Part shown: positions 31,650 through 42,204 of the stretch, in pieces
Numbering within the stretch: the stretch's first letter is position 1
Layout of the letters: each line of letters starts with the position of its first letter
Assembly (NCBI GenBank): GCA_951640165.1
Contig: OX621252.1
Location: 21,225,934 to 21,289,933, forward strand
Reading direction: 5' to 3'
Source: Pseudoips prasinana
Lineage: Eukaryota; Arthropoda; Insecta; Lepidoptera; Nolidae
Length of the DNA: 64,000 nt
The notes under the pieces: model-generated
The model's input: the letters and a program-made list of their open reading frames with translations, nothing else
Databases searched by the model: none
What the model was told of the DNA's origin: nothing
Made by a program: the position numbers and the translations under genes

Positions 31650-32464
31650 AGTAGGTCTCATCTCTAGTATGTCTTGTTTTCACAGAGTTTGAGACCATTT
31701 AATTTAAAGATCGATTTTTCGTGTTTTATTTAAGGTAGTCAGAATATATTGACTCTTCACTGTCGATAGCTATATGATAATATAAATTTCATAGAACTCT
31801 ACGTGTAAACGATACAATGAAGAGGGTATTTTGATAAATCTGCTGCTTCATCTTTCACTGCATGGCTTCAAAATAATGCGTTTCGAAGATATAACCTACA
31901 CACAAAACGCCATTTGCAAGAAAAGTGCTGTAAACTGTGGAGTAAAAATTCAACCCCATTTTCTAAGTATTAAACTGCAGATAAAAGTTTGGCTTAAGTT
32001 ATGTTCTATGTGAGATGAGCTAACTACTAAAGTTATGGTTCTTACTTATGGAGCGCATTTAAGTTACTATGATTACCTAGTCATTGTTCTAGTGGTGGTA
32101 AATTTAGGAATAACAATTTACTTTATGCACGGAATGTTATGACTACGTAAATAAACGTACATGGATTCTTTAGAACTGGAAGATACATTTAAATAAATAA
32201 AATATATCTATGATCTTTATTTAAAACAATCAAAGATTTACCATGGATCGTAGTGTTACTGCAGTTATCCACAAATCTAAACTAATATTCATGTAACTCT
32301 GTCTCCTAGACTGAGTAGATAGTTGGATACTGGAACTGGATAGTAAATCTTAGGAGACATTGTTCAGCCATACACAGCAGTCTGCCATGTATGTATATCT
32401 GCAGCCAGAGTGTTAGCGTGTGTTGAATATTTGTCATACATTTGCGCGCTGTGTGTGTGGTGAG
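31650..32464. other. AT-rich, no gene recognised
   Basis: The 60-codon plus-strand ORF at 31831-32013 has no motif and no splice context. Confidence 0.4.
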
Positions 32465-32700
32465 TGTGTATAGATAGATAGATAGAGTACACTTTAATGC
32501 ACCAACAGAAACAATACATAAATAAATAAATAAAAATAAAAAATGTTTATTGTGTCTCAAAAATGATCCGTATACATAAATTGAGGCCTTATACATAAAA
32601 TACATGACTTACAAATAAGCCAATACAGGTACAATCAGCGGTCTTATCGCTTTATAGAATCGCTTCCGGACAACCGTTGGGTGGACAAGTAAAACAGTAA
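32465..32700 (-). mobile_element. CR1-like LINE 3' UTR, minus strand
   Basis: Reads on the minus strand as CCGGAAGCGATTC, GCGATAAGACCGCTGATTGTACC, GTTGGTGCATTAAAGTGTAC and a CTATCTATCTATC tail. This is the same order as the 3' UTR at 15505-15640 (GATAAGGCCGCC, GTGTACAATAAAGAG, TCTATCTATCTA). Only the UTR remains. Confidence 0.6.
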
Positions 32701-32805
32701 AATAGAAAAGCTGTAAATGTACTGTCAAATATTCAAAATTATGTACTTATATACAATTAACATAAACATACTTATATTTTAAATATATATACCTATACTA
32801 TAATA

Positions 32806-32943
32806 TCTAGTATATAAAAATAAGTCGGGTTTTCCTTCCTGACGCTATATCTCCAGAACGCACGAACCGATTTCCACGGTTTTGCATTCGTTTGCAGAAA
32901 ATTTATAAAATTTAACGCGGGTAACACCGCGGGGCACAGCTAG
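32806..32943 (+). mobile_element. short Helitron-like element, 138 bp
   Basis: Begins with TC (TCTAGTATATAAAAATAAGTC) and ends with the stem GCGGGTAACACCGC, GGGGCACAG and CTAG before T. It shows the TC...CTAG limits of Helitrons in a very short copy, with CAGAACGCACGAACCGATTTCC inside. Confidence 0.6.
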
Positions 32944-32944
32944 T

Positions 32945-34105
32945 CTATACTATAATAATATACTATACCTACATACAAAATATTATGCATCTATTCAATT
33001 AAGGAGTTTTGAAAAAGGAGGTTACGAAAAGCAGTTAAGAGATAAAAAGATAAATTATGAAGATAATTTAAAGCGTGTGTGCATATGAGTTCGTGTGTGT
33101 GTGAGTGAAAATGTATTTTATAACTTAGATAGTAGTTATGGCTTTCGTAGTTAGTTTTAGTAGTATATCCAACCACTAACATACATCAGAAACTACCAAG
33201 TAGAAAAAGACTTAATTATTTCATAGTTCACACACATTTGCGCGGAGGTTTGAAACGAGCGCTTTTGTGTCTTTTCATCACTATCATTATTAGATTTGCA
33301 ATGCTGGGTTATATCTTGCCAATAAGGTCGCTATATATTTTGATAAAGTGTTCCAAGATTAAACAAATAAATACTAATGTTTAGCGACCTTAGAAAGTGA
33401 ATAGCCATTTTGTTTTGCTTCTAATGGCCGAAGGGTAATTACAGGGGATATCTAGTTATTGATAAAAGTAATTAAAATAAGAAATTGATTTTATTTATTA
33501 TCTTCTAGCACGCGGTACCGGTGACTGCAGTTCATCACATTTGCAACAATTAAAAATATAAATCTTAAGTCCCAAGTAGTCCCAAGTAATCTTAAATCTT
33601 AAGTCCGATTTAGGTACTAAATATCAAGAAAGAAAGAAAGAATATAGGCTGAATCACAGAACGAGCAAGCTTTTACTCATAGACTACACTATAATTTTGT
33701 TATTACTTAAATCATTTAAAGATAAATAAACGAACCATCGTTTCAATCAATCCCTGATCTTAATTATCTAGCTAAAATATACACAAAAATGGATCAAAAT
33801 CGGTATACAAATAACAGACAAATCGTTTAAAGTAACATTTATCAAAATAAAAACGTTTGCCTGCAGATAATCCCATCGGGGTCGCAGTTCCTGTGCGAAT
33901 CCATAGCGAAATAACAATGATGTATAAAAAACACACGTACGGTTTAAAACAAAACGAAATTTCCACACGTTCAAAATTGAGTTGAAACCACCAGCCGCAC
34001 CCAATTCTCGTCTGCTTGAATCTGGTTACGTGCACACACACATAATAGACAAAGTATACAATATAAAAATAACATAATGGAAAAAGAATATAATAGAAAA
34101 AGAGG
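32945..34105. other. AT-rich, no gene recognised
   Basis: A TG-rich patch at 33076-33110 precedes an AT-rich stretch. Overlapping minus-strand ORFs at 33768-34041 (78 and 89 codons) have no recognisable domain. Confidence 0.35.
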
Positions 34106-34107
34106 CG

Positions 34108-34350
34108 CTCATCTATATGCTCTCACCGGTCTGTCAGCGATCGGCGAGGTTAACTAACGAGGCTCGCGGTCAGTACATAAAGTCCATGGGTGACCGCCAA
34201 AGTGGTTTCATTTCTGAGCGTCATGTCTCCATGCACGTTAACTGTCGGTCCCGGTTGTTGCCATTAAGCAACAGTCGTTAAGCCATGTCGGAGGCCTACT
34301 GGGTGGCTTGAACAATTCTGACACTAGAGTAACCACTGCCCATACGATAA
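34108..34350 (-). mobile_element. family R repeat, minus strand
   Basis: Reversed copy of the 27725 repeat. GCTCTCACCGGTCTGTCAGCG, GGCGAGGTTAACTAACGAGGC, GGGTGACCGCCAAAGTGG, GCACGTTAACTGTCGGTCCC and CAACAGTCGTTAAGCCATG match block by block. Confidence 0.7.
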
Positions 34351-35026
34351 GTAAGTATAGAAAAAGACGGAAAGAGATAAAAAGTAACATGAGAAATCAT
34401 AACGCCTTTTCCTTACGTGTCGACCAATTAATTCCTGTCGTAAGCCGCGTTAAGGAATTTTAATTCGAAATATATACTTCTAAATTGAAAACGCCGCCTT
34501 TTATGGTATCGGTTAAAAACTAAAATGAAAAGCGAACATTCGAGAGCTTTAGTTTAATGCATCAAATAAATTAACGCTATACTCAATTTCTTTGTATTTC
34601 AACTACAATGTTGTATCATTATCATTCAAGTAAAAAGTATGCACAAAACAAGGTACGTACTCACCTAGTTTATGCTCATGATAAAAACTATGCTGAAAAT
34701 TGTATAAACATCCATTACACCCGAGGCTTTTACCGATATACTTTTGTTTCTTTTTTTTTAATTTAACATAAACTAGGCAGAGACTGAAAAGGTTTTATTA
34801 GTGTCATAATGAATGAATGCATTCGTCCAAAAGATATTTAAAAGTAGAATGTGCGGCTTATAAAGATTTTTTTACATATTATTATCACCAGAAAGTACAT
34901 AAACCTTTTTTTTTATATGACGTTTATGTTGGTCTAGGAGATGAGCGGCTCAAGCCGACTGGCAAATAACATTACAAACTAATGAACTCGCGCCAGAGGG
35001 AACCCACTTTGGGGTTCGAATTTCAG

Positions 35027-35067
35027 CATTGTCAAGTCAGTAATGTAACATTACTGACTTGACAATG
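35027..35067. repeat. perfect hairpin, 20-bp arms, 1-nt loop
   Basis: Arms 35027-35046 and 35048-35067 are exact reverse complements around a single A. It lies in a moderately GC-rich unassigned repeat (34930-35200) with a box-B-like GGTTCGAATTTC just upstream. Confidence 0.85.
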
Positions 35068-35089
35068 CCAGAGAAGATGTTTCGTGCAA

Positions 35090-35640
35090 CTGTCTTTCTA
35101 CATTAATTCTCGAAAGTGCGGACTGCCCTTCGGATAGACCATCTCAGAAGGCATTTCATTGATACGAACGCAAACTTAGGGTCATTAGGTAATGGTGGTC
35201 TCGGAGTATGTAAATATATGACTTTTTAATTTATCATTATGACATATTTATCACAATATGTTCTTTTCTGCATATTACTTTTACAAAATAATGTCGATGT
35301 TTCACATCTGCCAGGCGTCCCGTGACGGCTCACATTTTTTTTTGTTTACTTGACAATTGAGATTAGCCCAGAAAGCTTTGACTGTTTCTCAGGACAATAG
35401 AGGTGAACGTGAGCTCGAGCCATGGAGCAATATAAAATCCACACCAAAAGACATCCCAATTGGAATTCGAACCACGGCTCCAGGCGGTTACTGGTGTGGA
35501 GATGCATAAAAGGGTTGATTGTGTCTGGAACGCTTTGTGGGACTGCCACTCTACGTTAATACGCGAAGACGCGGGGCACTCGTCCGATTGAGCCTCAAAG
35601 TGTATATTATGGAGGGCGGTAGCGGTCGCTGAGTAAGGAA
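35090..35640. repeat. unassigned repeat pair
   Basis: Words near 35090-35160 (TTTCTACATTAATTCTCGAAAGTG, GGACTGCCCTTCGG) correspond loosely to 35540-35600 (CACTCTACGTTAATACGCGAAG, GGGACTGCCACTC). A reversed box-B-like GGAATTCGAACCACG occurs at 35461. Possibly two old SINE copies. Confidence 0.35.
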
Positions 35641-35739
35641 GCACTACGTTTAAAATATGATCGATACAAATTTGACGTGAATATAAAAGTGAGTGAGTCT
35701 GAAAAATAATAAAACTGTGATTTACGTTTAGTTTACGTA

Positions 35740-35789
35740 AGTGTAATTAAACTATTAAAACCGCATTGAAAACCGCGGGGCGTAGCTAG
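35740..35789 (+). mobile_element. Helitron-like 3' end fragment
   Basis: AAACCGCATTGAAAACCGCGGGGCGTAGCTAG followed by T is the family 3' terminus with a degraded stem. Confidence 0.45.
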
Positions 35790-35850
35790 TGCGCAAATAA
35801 ATTCTTGATTTGATTGTCACTCGAAGTAAGAAATAAAAAAGAGAAAATAA

Positions 35851-36149
35851 ATGTTACTGTACTTTAGCAATAAGATTGGGAAAGCAGCAAAGCCAAACAT
35901 TTCAAATATGCTAAATTTCACTCGCATAATAGCTAAAATGTACTACCGTGACAGAGAAACAGACATTATGAATCGCACCACAAGACTTTTTTACCATCTG
36001 ATACGAAACTCAAAAATAATAAGTCAGATCGCAGATACAGTGGCGGTGCCATATCTCCGTGTATCGGACAGCACACAAAGCCCTACTCCCCTGTTCACCA
36101 TAACTAAATTCGAATTTCACCTGGACTCTTTTCTTGTGACCTCCATAAT
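35851..36149 (+). other. unassigned open frame, about 100 codons
   Basis: An ATG-initiated frame (NKIGKAAKPNISNMLNF, MYYRDRETDIMNRTTRLFYHL) with mixed composition, running into a SINE-B tail at its 3' end, so its stop lies in repeat DNA. No domain was recognised. It could be a chance ORF or the decayed edge of a transposon gene. Confidence 0.2.
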
Positions 36150-36222
36150 AATAATAATAGAATAAATATCCTGGGACATTTTTCATACACGGCTATCTGA
36201 TCCCAAACTAAGCAGAGCTAGA
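36150..36222 (-). mobile_element. SINE-B tail fragment, minus strand
   Basis: ATAATAATAATAG run followed by AATATCCTGGGACATTTTTC, ACACGGCTATCTGATCCC and AAACTAAGCAGAGC. Confidence 0.6.
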
Positions 36223-36299
36223 ACTCTATTTTTCTTTGAAAAATAAATTTTGCTTTTCATTTTGTGGTTTGTGTGCCTTTTTTTACTATAACTTTATAT

Positions 36300-36345
36300 T
36301 TCTAAAACTTTGCAATTTATTTGCAATAAAACTTTGCAATGTAAA
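36300..36345 (+). repeat. local tandem duplication
   Basis: AACTTTGCAAT occurs twice, separated by TTATTTGCAATAA, a short direct duplication. Confidence 0.5.
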
Positions 36346-36494
36346 AAAGCTACATCTGCCAACAAACTGTTTTGCAGTTTAGCCAACGCATCAAAATTTT
36401 TGTTAAGCAATAATTTAAAGTGAACTTGTTTTTAATTTCTATCATTTTTCAATTTGTTTAACTACAACACTGTGTATAGGTTCTTTTTTTTTAA

Positions 36495-36755
36495 TAATAA
36501 ATAATAATAACCTGGGACATTATTCACACACGGCCATCTGATCCTAAACTAAGCAGAGCTTGTACTATGGAAACCAGATAACTGATATACTACATATAGT
36601 ACTTTTCTTTTGTAAATACGTACTTAAGTAGATAATAACACCCAAATTCAGGACAAACAGACATGTTCATGCACACAAATATCCGTCCTGGGTGGGAATC
36701 GTACCCACGACCTCCGGCGTGAAAAGCAAACATTTGCCAACCACGCCAACAGGCC
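36495..36755 (-). mobile_element. SINE-B, full-length copy, minus strand
   Basis: Complete reversed SINE-B. The tail (ACCTGGGACATTATTCAC, GGCCATCTGATCC) is at the left, the body (TTTTCTTTTGTAAATACG, AGACATGTTCATGCACAC) in the middle, then reversed box B (GGGAATCGTACCCACGACC) and a reversed box-A-like region (CCAACCACGCCAAC). A TTTTTTTT/AATAATAAT run borders the tail side. No target-site duplication was recognised. Confidence 0.8.
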
Positions 36756-36877
36756 CTATTGTGTTAAGGACGATGCCAATATCAACCATAGAATTATCAA
36801 AGTGAAGTGTTCATTTAATATCTCTACTTCAAATGTTATGCTCTGCTTGTTTGCTTTTTCTTGTTTTTATTTGCAGC

Positions 36878-37095
36878 ATGGCTGCGAATGTTCCACTCAA
36901 CCCAGCGGAACACGCGGAGTCAATCGAAAAACGATATGGAGAGAAAAACCGACATGAAATTGTTTGGCTTTGCCACTGCGTTTGTTAAAAAAAAAAAGAA
37001 AACTCGCAGTTTGCGGTAAAGTGAAAAGTTCATCCGGGCTTTATGATGAAAATATAAGAGTTGTGAACACATGGCAATCGCGGAAAAATCTTTTA
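36878..37095 (+). other. possible exon-like or transposon ORF, frame-shifted
   Basis: A pyrimidine-rich tract ending TTTTTATTTGCAG (acceptor-like) directly precedes ATG at 36878. The ATG frame gives MAANVPLNPAEHAESIEKRY, then stops after 36 codons at 36986 next to a run of A. Reading across that run in the neighbouring frame continues as KKKRKLAVCGKVKSSSGLYD and NTWQSRKNLLF. A slip in the A run may have split one frame. No family was recognised; its end overlaps a LINE tail. Confidence 0.25.
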
Positions 37096-37097
37096 TT

Positions 37098-37390
37098 TGT
37101 ATTCAAATTCAAATATATTTATTTTTCAAAATGTGGTGAAAAATACAGGTCTTAGAATAATCTTTTGAAGTCTCACACACAAGCCATTTTACATAATGGC
37201 ATACAAATGATAGCTTACTACTAAATGTACACTTAAGATCCATTGTACAAAGCATTTATACAAGGCTTACATGTCAAATATTCTTCTACCGAGTAAAAAA
37301 ATTATTCTATCAACCATGAACGTAGCTGGGTTCTAAATTTGTTGATTGGTAAATCTCTAATTCCTTGAGGCAAGTGGTTATATAGTCGTA
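37098..37390 (-). pseudogene. LINE C-terminal end and 3' UTR, minus strand
   Basis: The minus strand reads YNHLPQGIRDLPINKFRTQL and RSWLIE before a stop, which is the final block of CR1/Jockey-type RT ORFs. A UTR of about 200 nt follows, with GTATTTTTCACCACATTTTG and AAATAAATATATTTGAATTTG at the tail. The 5' edge coincides with the hairpin at 37383-37432. Confidence 0.7.
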
Positions 37391-37432
37391 GCAGCTACGC
37401 AATGTCAGTACATTGCGTAGCTGCTACGACTA
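37383..37432. repeat. perfect hairpin, 23-bp arms, 4-nt loop
   Basis: Arms 37383-37405 and 37410-37432 are exact reverse complements around CAGT. It sits exactly at the 5' edge of a truncated LINE end. Confidence 0.85.
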
Positions 37433-37684
37433 CATAATTCAGACATGATTACATAATATACCTATCGTAGACAAATTAGTGTAATCAAATCATATATTAT
37501 TTAATTGTGATAGTTACTGAGTACGTCTGACATTGCTCCAAAGTGAAACGAAGAACGAAACGAAGTGAGTGTGGACTGTGGGGAAAATATATTGCTAGCT
37601 CTGATGATTGATATTACTGTGTGGTTGACGGTACCGAATATTACCACCACATCACATCCCGTGTGGGAACGGGCAGCAGTTTCT

Positions 37685-37935
37685 CTTTACGTACTATGAG
37701 CAGACATTCCTTAATAATAACATTAATAACTTAATGTTCCTGCGTGTGAGTAAGGTCGCCAGAGCTCATCGGGGTGGGGGAAGGGTCAGCAACACTGGTT
37801 TGCTGACACTTATAAATGCCGGCAACGCATCCGCGATTCCTCCGGTGTTGCGAGTGTACATGGGCGGCGGTGATCACTTACCATTAGGTGACCCACTTGC
37901 TCGTTCGTTTGTCGCTCTCTGATATATAAAAAAAT
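37685..37935 (+). mobile_element. family S retroposon, intact copy
   Basis: AATAATAACATTAATAAC, GTGAGTAAGGTCGCCAGAGC, GGGTCAGCAACACTGG, AATGCCGGCAACGCATCCGC, GTACATGGGCGGCGGTGATC, CCATTAGGTGACCC and ACTTGCTCG, ending near an A-run. A poly-A-tailed multicopy element: a SINE or a LINE 3' end. Confidence 0.7.
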
Positions 37936-37991
37936 GCTGTAAGCGAAAAGCATGGAAATTATGACATAAGCTCCCAAATTATCATATAATA

Positions 37992-38247
37992 GTCACCGTA
38001 GGCTAGTTGGTAGTGCTCCTGCCTACGAAGCTAGGGGTCCTGGGTTCGAATCCCGGTAAGTGCAAATATTTGTGTGATGAGCACGGATATTTGTTTCTGA
38101 GTCATGGATGTTTTCTATGTATTTAAGTATTTATCTATCTATATAAGTATGTATATCGTCGTCTGGTACCCATAGTACAAGCTTTGCTTATTTTGGGGCT
38201 AGGATGATCTGTGTGACATTGTCCCCAGATATTATTATTATTATTAT
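37992..38247 (+). mobile_element. SINE-A, copy 2 (tRNA-derived)
   Basis: Box A TAGGCTAGTTGG (37999-38010) and box B GGTTCGAATCC (38043-38053). The body is nearly identical to 8629-8870, with a tail of ATTATTATTATTATTATC. The two copies are very similar over about 240 bp, so activity was probably fairly recent. Confidence 0.85.
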
Positions 38248-38611
38248 CAATTATAGGCAATTGTATCTAAGCTGTTAAGATGAATTATTATCTTTTAACA
38301 CCACCTATAGTAATCTGTTACAATACGGTCTGATGTCGGTAAAACTCCAAACAGAAACTAAGCTTTTTGTACATCCTGTATAATATATTTTTACTATTTA
38401 ACTAGCCCGAAAAATGTCTCTGTGGTGTTCGTGGAGCTAACTAATAAGGACTTAGTACTATTTATTGTAATTGTGTACTAAACGTTGATGTGGTAAAAAC
38501 GTATCTCCCTCAAACGACCGTTACATTGATATCCAACTAACACAAAGAACCATACAATAAGATAATATGAATTCTTAATACGGAAACTTGTTAAGAGACT
38601 ATTACCACTCA

Positions 38612-39035
38612 GTGGAATCAATTAACTACAGAGGTATTTCCGATCACGTATTACATGGCAACCTTCAAGAAGCGAGCCTATTCCTTCCTTAAAAGCCGAC
38701 ACTTGCGGCTCCTCTGGTATTTGAGTCAATACGACCGAACACCGAAGTGCTAATCCAGCAAATTAAGCAATAACTTAGGTCGCGCATCGTACCGCGACCT
38801 CAGTGCATTGTCGGACAGCAAACCGCGAGCATTCATTTACATAAATTCCATTATTTTGACTAAATCTAATATATCACTAAACCAACAGTTCTCAAAATTC
38901 CAGTCTTTTCAATCATCTCCATCAGCATTACCCGTAGGTCACGTCCCCCACATCTGGTGTTGCGAGTATCCATGGGTGGCGGTTATCACTTACCATCAGG
39001 TGAACCACTTGCTCGTTTGCCATCTTATTATATAT
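38612..39035 (+). mobile_element. family S-like retroposon interrupted by an insertion
   Basis: First part 38612-38718 (GGAATCAATTAACTACAGAGG, CATGGCAACCTTCAAG, AAAAGCCGACACTTGC) and last part 38953-39035 (TCTGGTGTTGCGAG, CCATGGGTGGCGG, ACCATCAGGTGAACC) together match 50233-50425. Between them lies a 234-bp insertion (38719-38952). Confidence 0.65.
38719..38952. mobile_element. 234-bp insertion with 6-bp duplication
   Basis: Flanked by TCTGGT on both sides (38713-38718 and 38953-38958), splitting a family S-like repeat. It contains CCGAAGTGCTAATCCAGC and a CGCGCATCGTACCGCGACC stretch. It has no TIR and no poly-A, so the element type is unknown. Confidence 0.5.
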
Positions 39036-39049
39036 ATTGAAAACATGTC

Positions 39050-40295
39050 TCTCAGAATGGATTCTAAATAAAATAAAAATGCACTGACTAAAGAGATTAA
39101 GACGGCGGAAAACGACGGTCCTAAGCATAAAAAATACGTTTTATTTATTAATTTAAAGGTGCACCAATAGCTTCTGTATACAGCGTACCAAATAACAATT
39201 GGTGCCCTGGTCTTATACAGTTGCCAATAACAGGTGAACCAACACTCACAAATAGAAATGATAACCTAAGCTAAAAACAAAGTGTAATACAATTAAAACG
39301 GAAATAAATTATCTAAACCAAAATAGTAATAAAACTTAACTAGACCAAATTATCATAGAGTAATTAAACCAAATTATACTTATAAAATAATAAAATACTT
39401 AAAAAACGGCATCAATTAACACAAAAGTAGTACACTTATGTAGTATATGAGATATATATATATGTACTCACATAATACCTCTATATTAATTATATTATAA
39501 ATTTGTTTTAAAGGCGATCGGTCCAGCAACTAAAAATAACAAGGCACATTTTTCCGTTCTGTCTACAACAAAACGCCACTCTATTTTACAGATGTCGATT
39601 TTGAAGGGGGTCGTTCTAATGGATAAAATTGCCGGCCAGTTTTAAATTCGCCAGTTCTCTATTTAAGCACTGGCAAGTCTTTTTGCTGATCTTCTACTGT
39701 CAGTCCCAAATGACAACTATTCACCCTCTTACCTACCACGCTACTGCTGTAAGCCTGAATAGCTAGTTATCTTTCCTTTGTAGATACATATTTTCTTATA
39801 AATAATTCGTTTTGTCTATCACTTCCATAGCATATACATCGTTGTTCAACGCAATAAGACAAAAGTGGGGTTCTGGTAATGAATGAAGTGCTTCTGAAAC
39901 GTTCGCTTTGGGCCTTCCCATTGGGAATGGGAAGTCGGGCCAGCTGGGAGAGATAAACTGTTGAAATGAGGCTGACACAAGTTTATGAACCTATTTTACC
40001 AATTTATGCTTTTATAAAGGTAAGCTAATGGTAACAAAACGTTTTATTACGATCTCAGAGTTGAATAAATAATTTGGCGTCAGACCGTCACCTGGTTCGG
40101 GGAATGGGGGAATAGTTATTGTCGGGGAAGTTCCTGTTTTAATGTTGTAAGTTTTATACGTGATAGAAAAAAGTTTTGTTATAAAAGCTGGTATGGTTAT
40201 TATAGTATTCAGACTTTTATTGTTACTATTATGTATATTACAAAACTGTTACTTCTTTCTGCAGCATGAATTTGATATATTATATAATTGGCATA
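39050..40295. other. no gene confidently recognised
   Basis: Mostly AT-rich. A minus-strand 60-codon frame at 39796-39978 (FISPSWPDFPFPMGRPKANV, LPEPHFCLIALNNDVYAMEV) has less biased composition than its surroundings but no known domain. 39640-39770 may be an old retroposon. Confidence 0.3.
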
Positions 40296-40297
40296 CG

Positions 40298-40510
40298 GAC
40301 CGGCCGGTTGGCGTGGTTAGTTAGATACTTGCTTTTCACGCCGCAATTCGTGGGTTCATCCCAGCTAGGACAGATATTTGTGTGCATGAATATGTCTGTT
40401 TGTCCGGAGTCTGGGTATAAATATCAGTTATCTGGCTGCCATAGTACAAGCTCTGCATTTTGTCGTTCAGATGGCTGTGTGCGAATAATGTCCCAGGATA
40501 TTACTATTAT
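40298..40510 (+). mobile_element. SINE-B, plus strand
   Basis: Box-A-like CCGGTTGGCGTGGTTAG, box B CGTGGGTTCATCCCAGC, body GACAGATATTTGTGTGC and CATGAATATGTCTGTTTG, tail GCCATAGTACAAGCTCTGC and CAGGATATTACTATTAT. A full-length but shortened body. Confidence 0.75.
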
Positions 40511-40713
40511 GTCAGACTACACACACTCACACTCAACATTGTGGCTCATGAACATCAATGATTGCTTGTCTATAGTGTAGTCTAATGTCATGCAAACAAT
40601 TCATATAAGTAAGTTTTGTAAGTCAATTGACAAAGTTAGCCAACACACATATCTGGGGCTTGTAATTGACAATACCAAACCAACCAATCAAAACTACTGT
40701 CATAAATATTGTA

Positions 40714-40796
40714 CTATGGAAACCAGATAACTGATATATTACATAATTATGCTACTTTTCTTTTGTAAATACATATTTATATAGATAATAATTATC
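40714..40796 (-). mobile_element. SINE-B internal fragment, minus strand
   Basis: GTACTATGGAAACCAGATAACTG, ACTTTTCTTTTGTAAATAC and TATATAGATAAT match the SINE-B body in reverse. Confidence 0.6.
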
Positions 40797-40799
40797 TTA

Positions 40800-41787
40800 G
40801 TAACTTGTCATATAGGTAACCCAATTTTCAAATTACAATAATGTGAAAAGTAAATATCCCTTCTTTGAAGGAATTGCAATAGCAAAGCGCTTTAACGCAG
40901 AAAATATTCTTAATTAGACATAGCAGATCAAAACTACTGCGTGAAAGCACACAAATAACATGCGTGAGCACTTCGTGCGAAACGAATTCGTGAAAATCCA
41001 ACGTTGAAATTGAAACCCAGTTTCATAGATGCAAAATACCATCCCATTTCAGTATCGTTTCGTTAGATCTGTATCTTCGTGATTCCGATCACCGGGACAC
41101 CGATAACTGTGCGACCGCGTAGTTTCTGAGTGATTTTCTGTAATAAAAGTTAAAATATTATAACAGTTGTAAATGGAGTACCTATTTAAATCAGTTCCAT
41201 TTTTATTTTAAAGCAGACCCACCAAGCAAACATAACTAATTTCTAAATTTGATGGCCCCGTACAACTTAAACTTTAGTTTTTACCGCACTGATGGCAAGT
41301 GGTACTGTAGTGCAAAAAAACTTCCTAAATCAACAGCATCAGTTAGGCTTCGTTGCTATTCCAAGACTTCAAAACTTGTTGACTTGCTTGAACAATAAAC
41401 TTTCACAGGGAAAGAAGTATACGGCCTATCAAAGGCGAATTAAAGTTGGAATGGCTCTTAAAAACGAAAACTTACGTAAGATTTTCTACCATCACAATTA
41501 ATTTTCTTATAAATTGGTTGCCATAAAAAGCGACTGGGTTCTTCTCGCTGACCTAGATAGGATCTTGAAAGGCAAGTTGGTGCGTCTTATCGGCTCAAGT
41601 TAAAGAGAAAAGTGGAAAATACTTCGTTACTTCGAATTTAAGGATGTTGTTTATATAAAAAGGAGGGAATTGTACCTTCCGTCGTAGAAAGAATGATTTA
41701 ATTCATAATGTAATTATTGGTAGGTACATATATGCAAACTAAATAACTCTTCAAAGCTTATAAGGTCCATAGGTAGTTTATCGAAAC
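40800..41787. other. no gene confidently recognised
   Basis: A 69-codon ATG frame at 41292-41501 (NFLNQQHQLGFVAIPRLQNL, KYTAYQRRIKVGMALKNENL) has no known domain and no clear splice signals. The rest is AT-rich. Confidence 0.3.
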
Positions 41788-42201
41788 AAGATTGGCCGAA
41801 AACAGAATTACTTCTTCTTCAAAGCATAAAGCTTCTTCGTAGTCGTGTGCTTCTAAACGTTTTGGCTTAATAATTTTAATAGTGAGATTATTAAGCTAAA
41901 TCTTAAAGAATCACACACAGAGAATAAATTCTAAAAACTGCTTTTATGGTTTGTATATGTGCCTTGTCCGTCCCACTTTTAAGTTACACACTCAAAAAAA
42001 CATAATGACGGTTTACCGTTTAAAAACAAATCCAACTGTACATGGAAAATCTCGTTGGCATTGATGAAACCCTGTCGATCATTAAAATGAGAAAGTAGCT
42101 GGTCAGTTGCCTTCATGTAGAGTGTCGGTGGATTACATTTTCTGATTCTTCAAAGCGTAATGCTTCGAATGCCAGAAGTAATTCTGTTTTCGGCTAATCT
42201 T
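41788..42201. mobile_element. MITE of about 414 bp, complete copy
   Basis: Inverted ends AGATTGGCCGAAAACAGAATT and, at the right, complement AGATTAGCCGAAAACAGAATT, then ACTTCT and CAAAGC blocks. TIRs of about 30 bp or more. Inside are GGCTTAATAATTTTAATAGTG and CATAATGACGGTTTACCG. Partial copies are at 45290-45400 and, inverted, 46535-46850. No transposase. Confidence 0.7.
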
Positions 42202-42204
42202 CTT

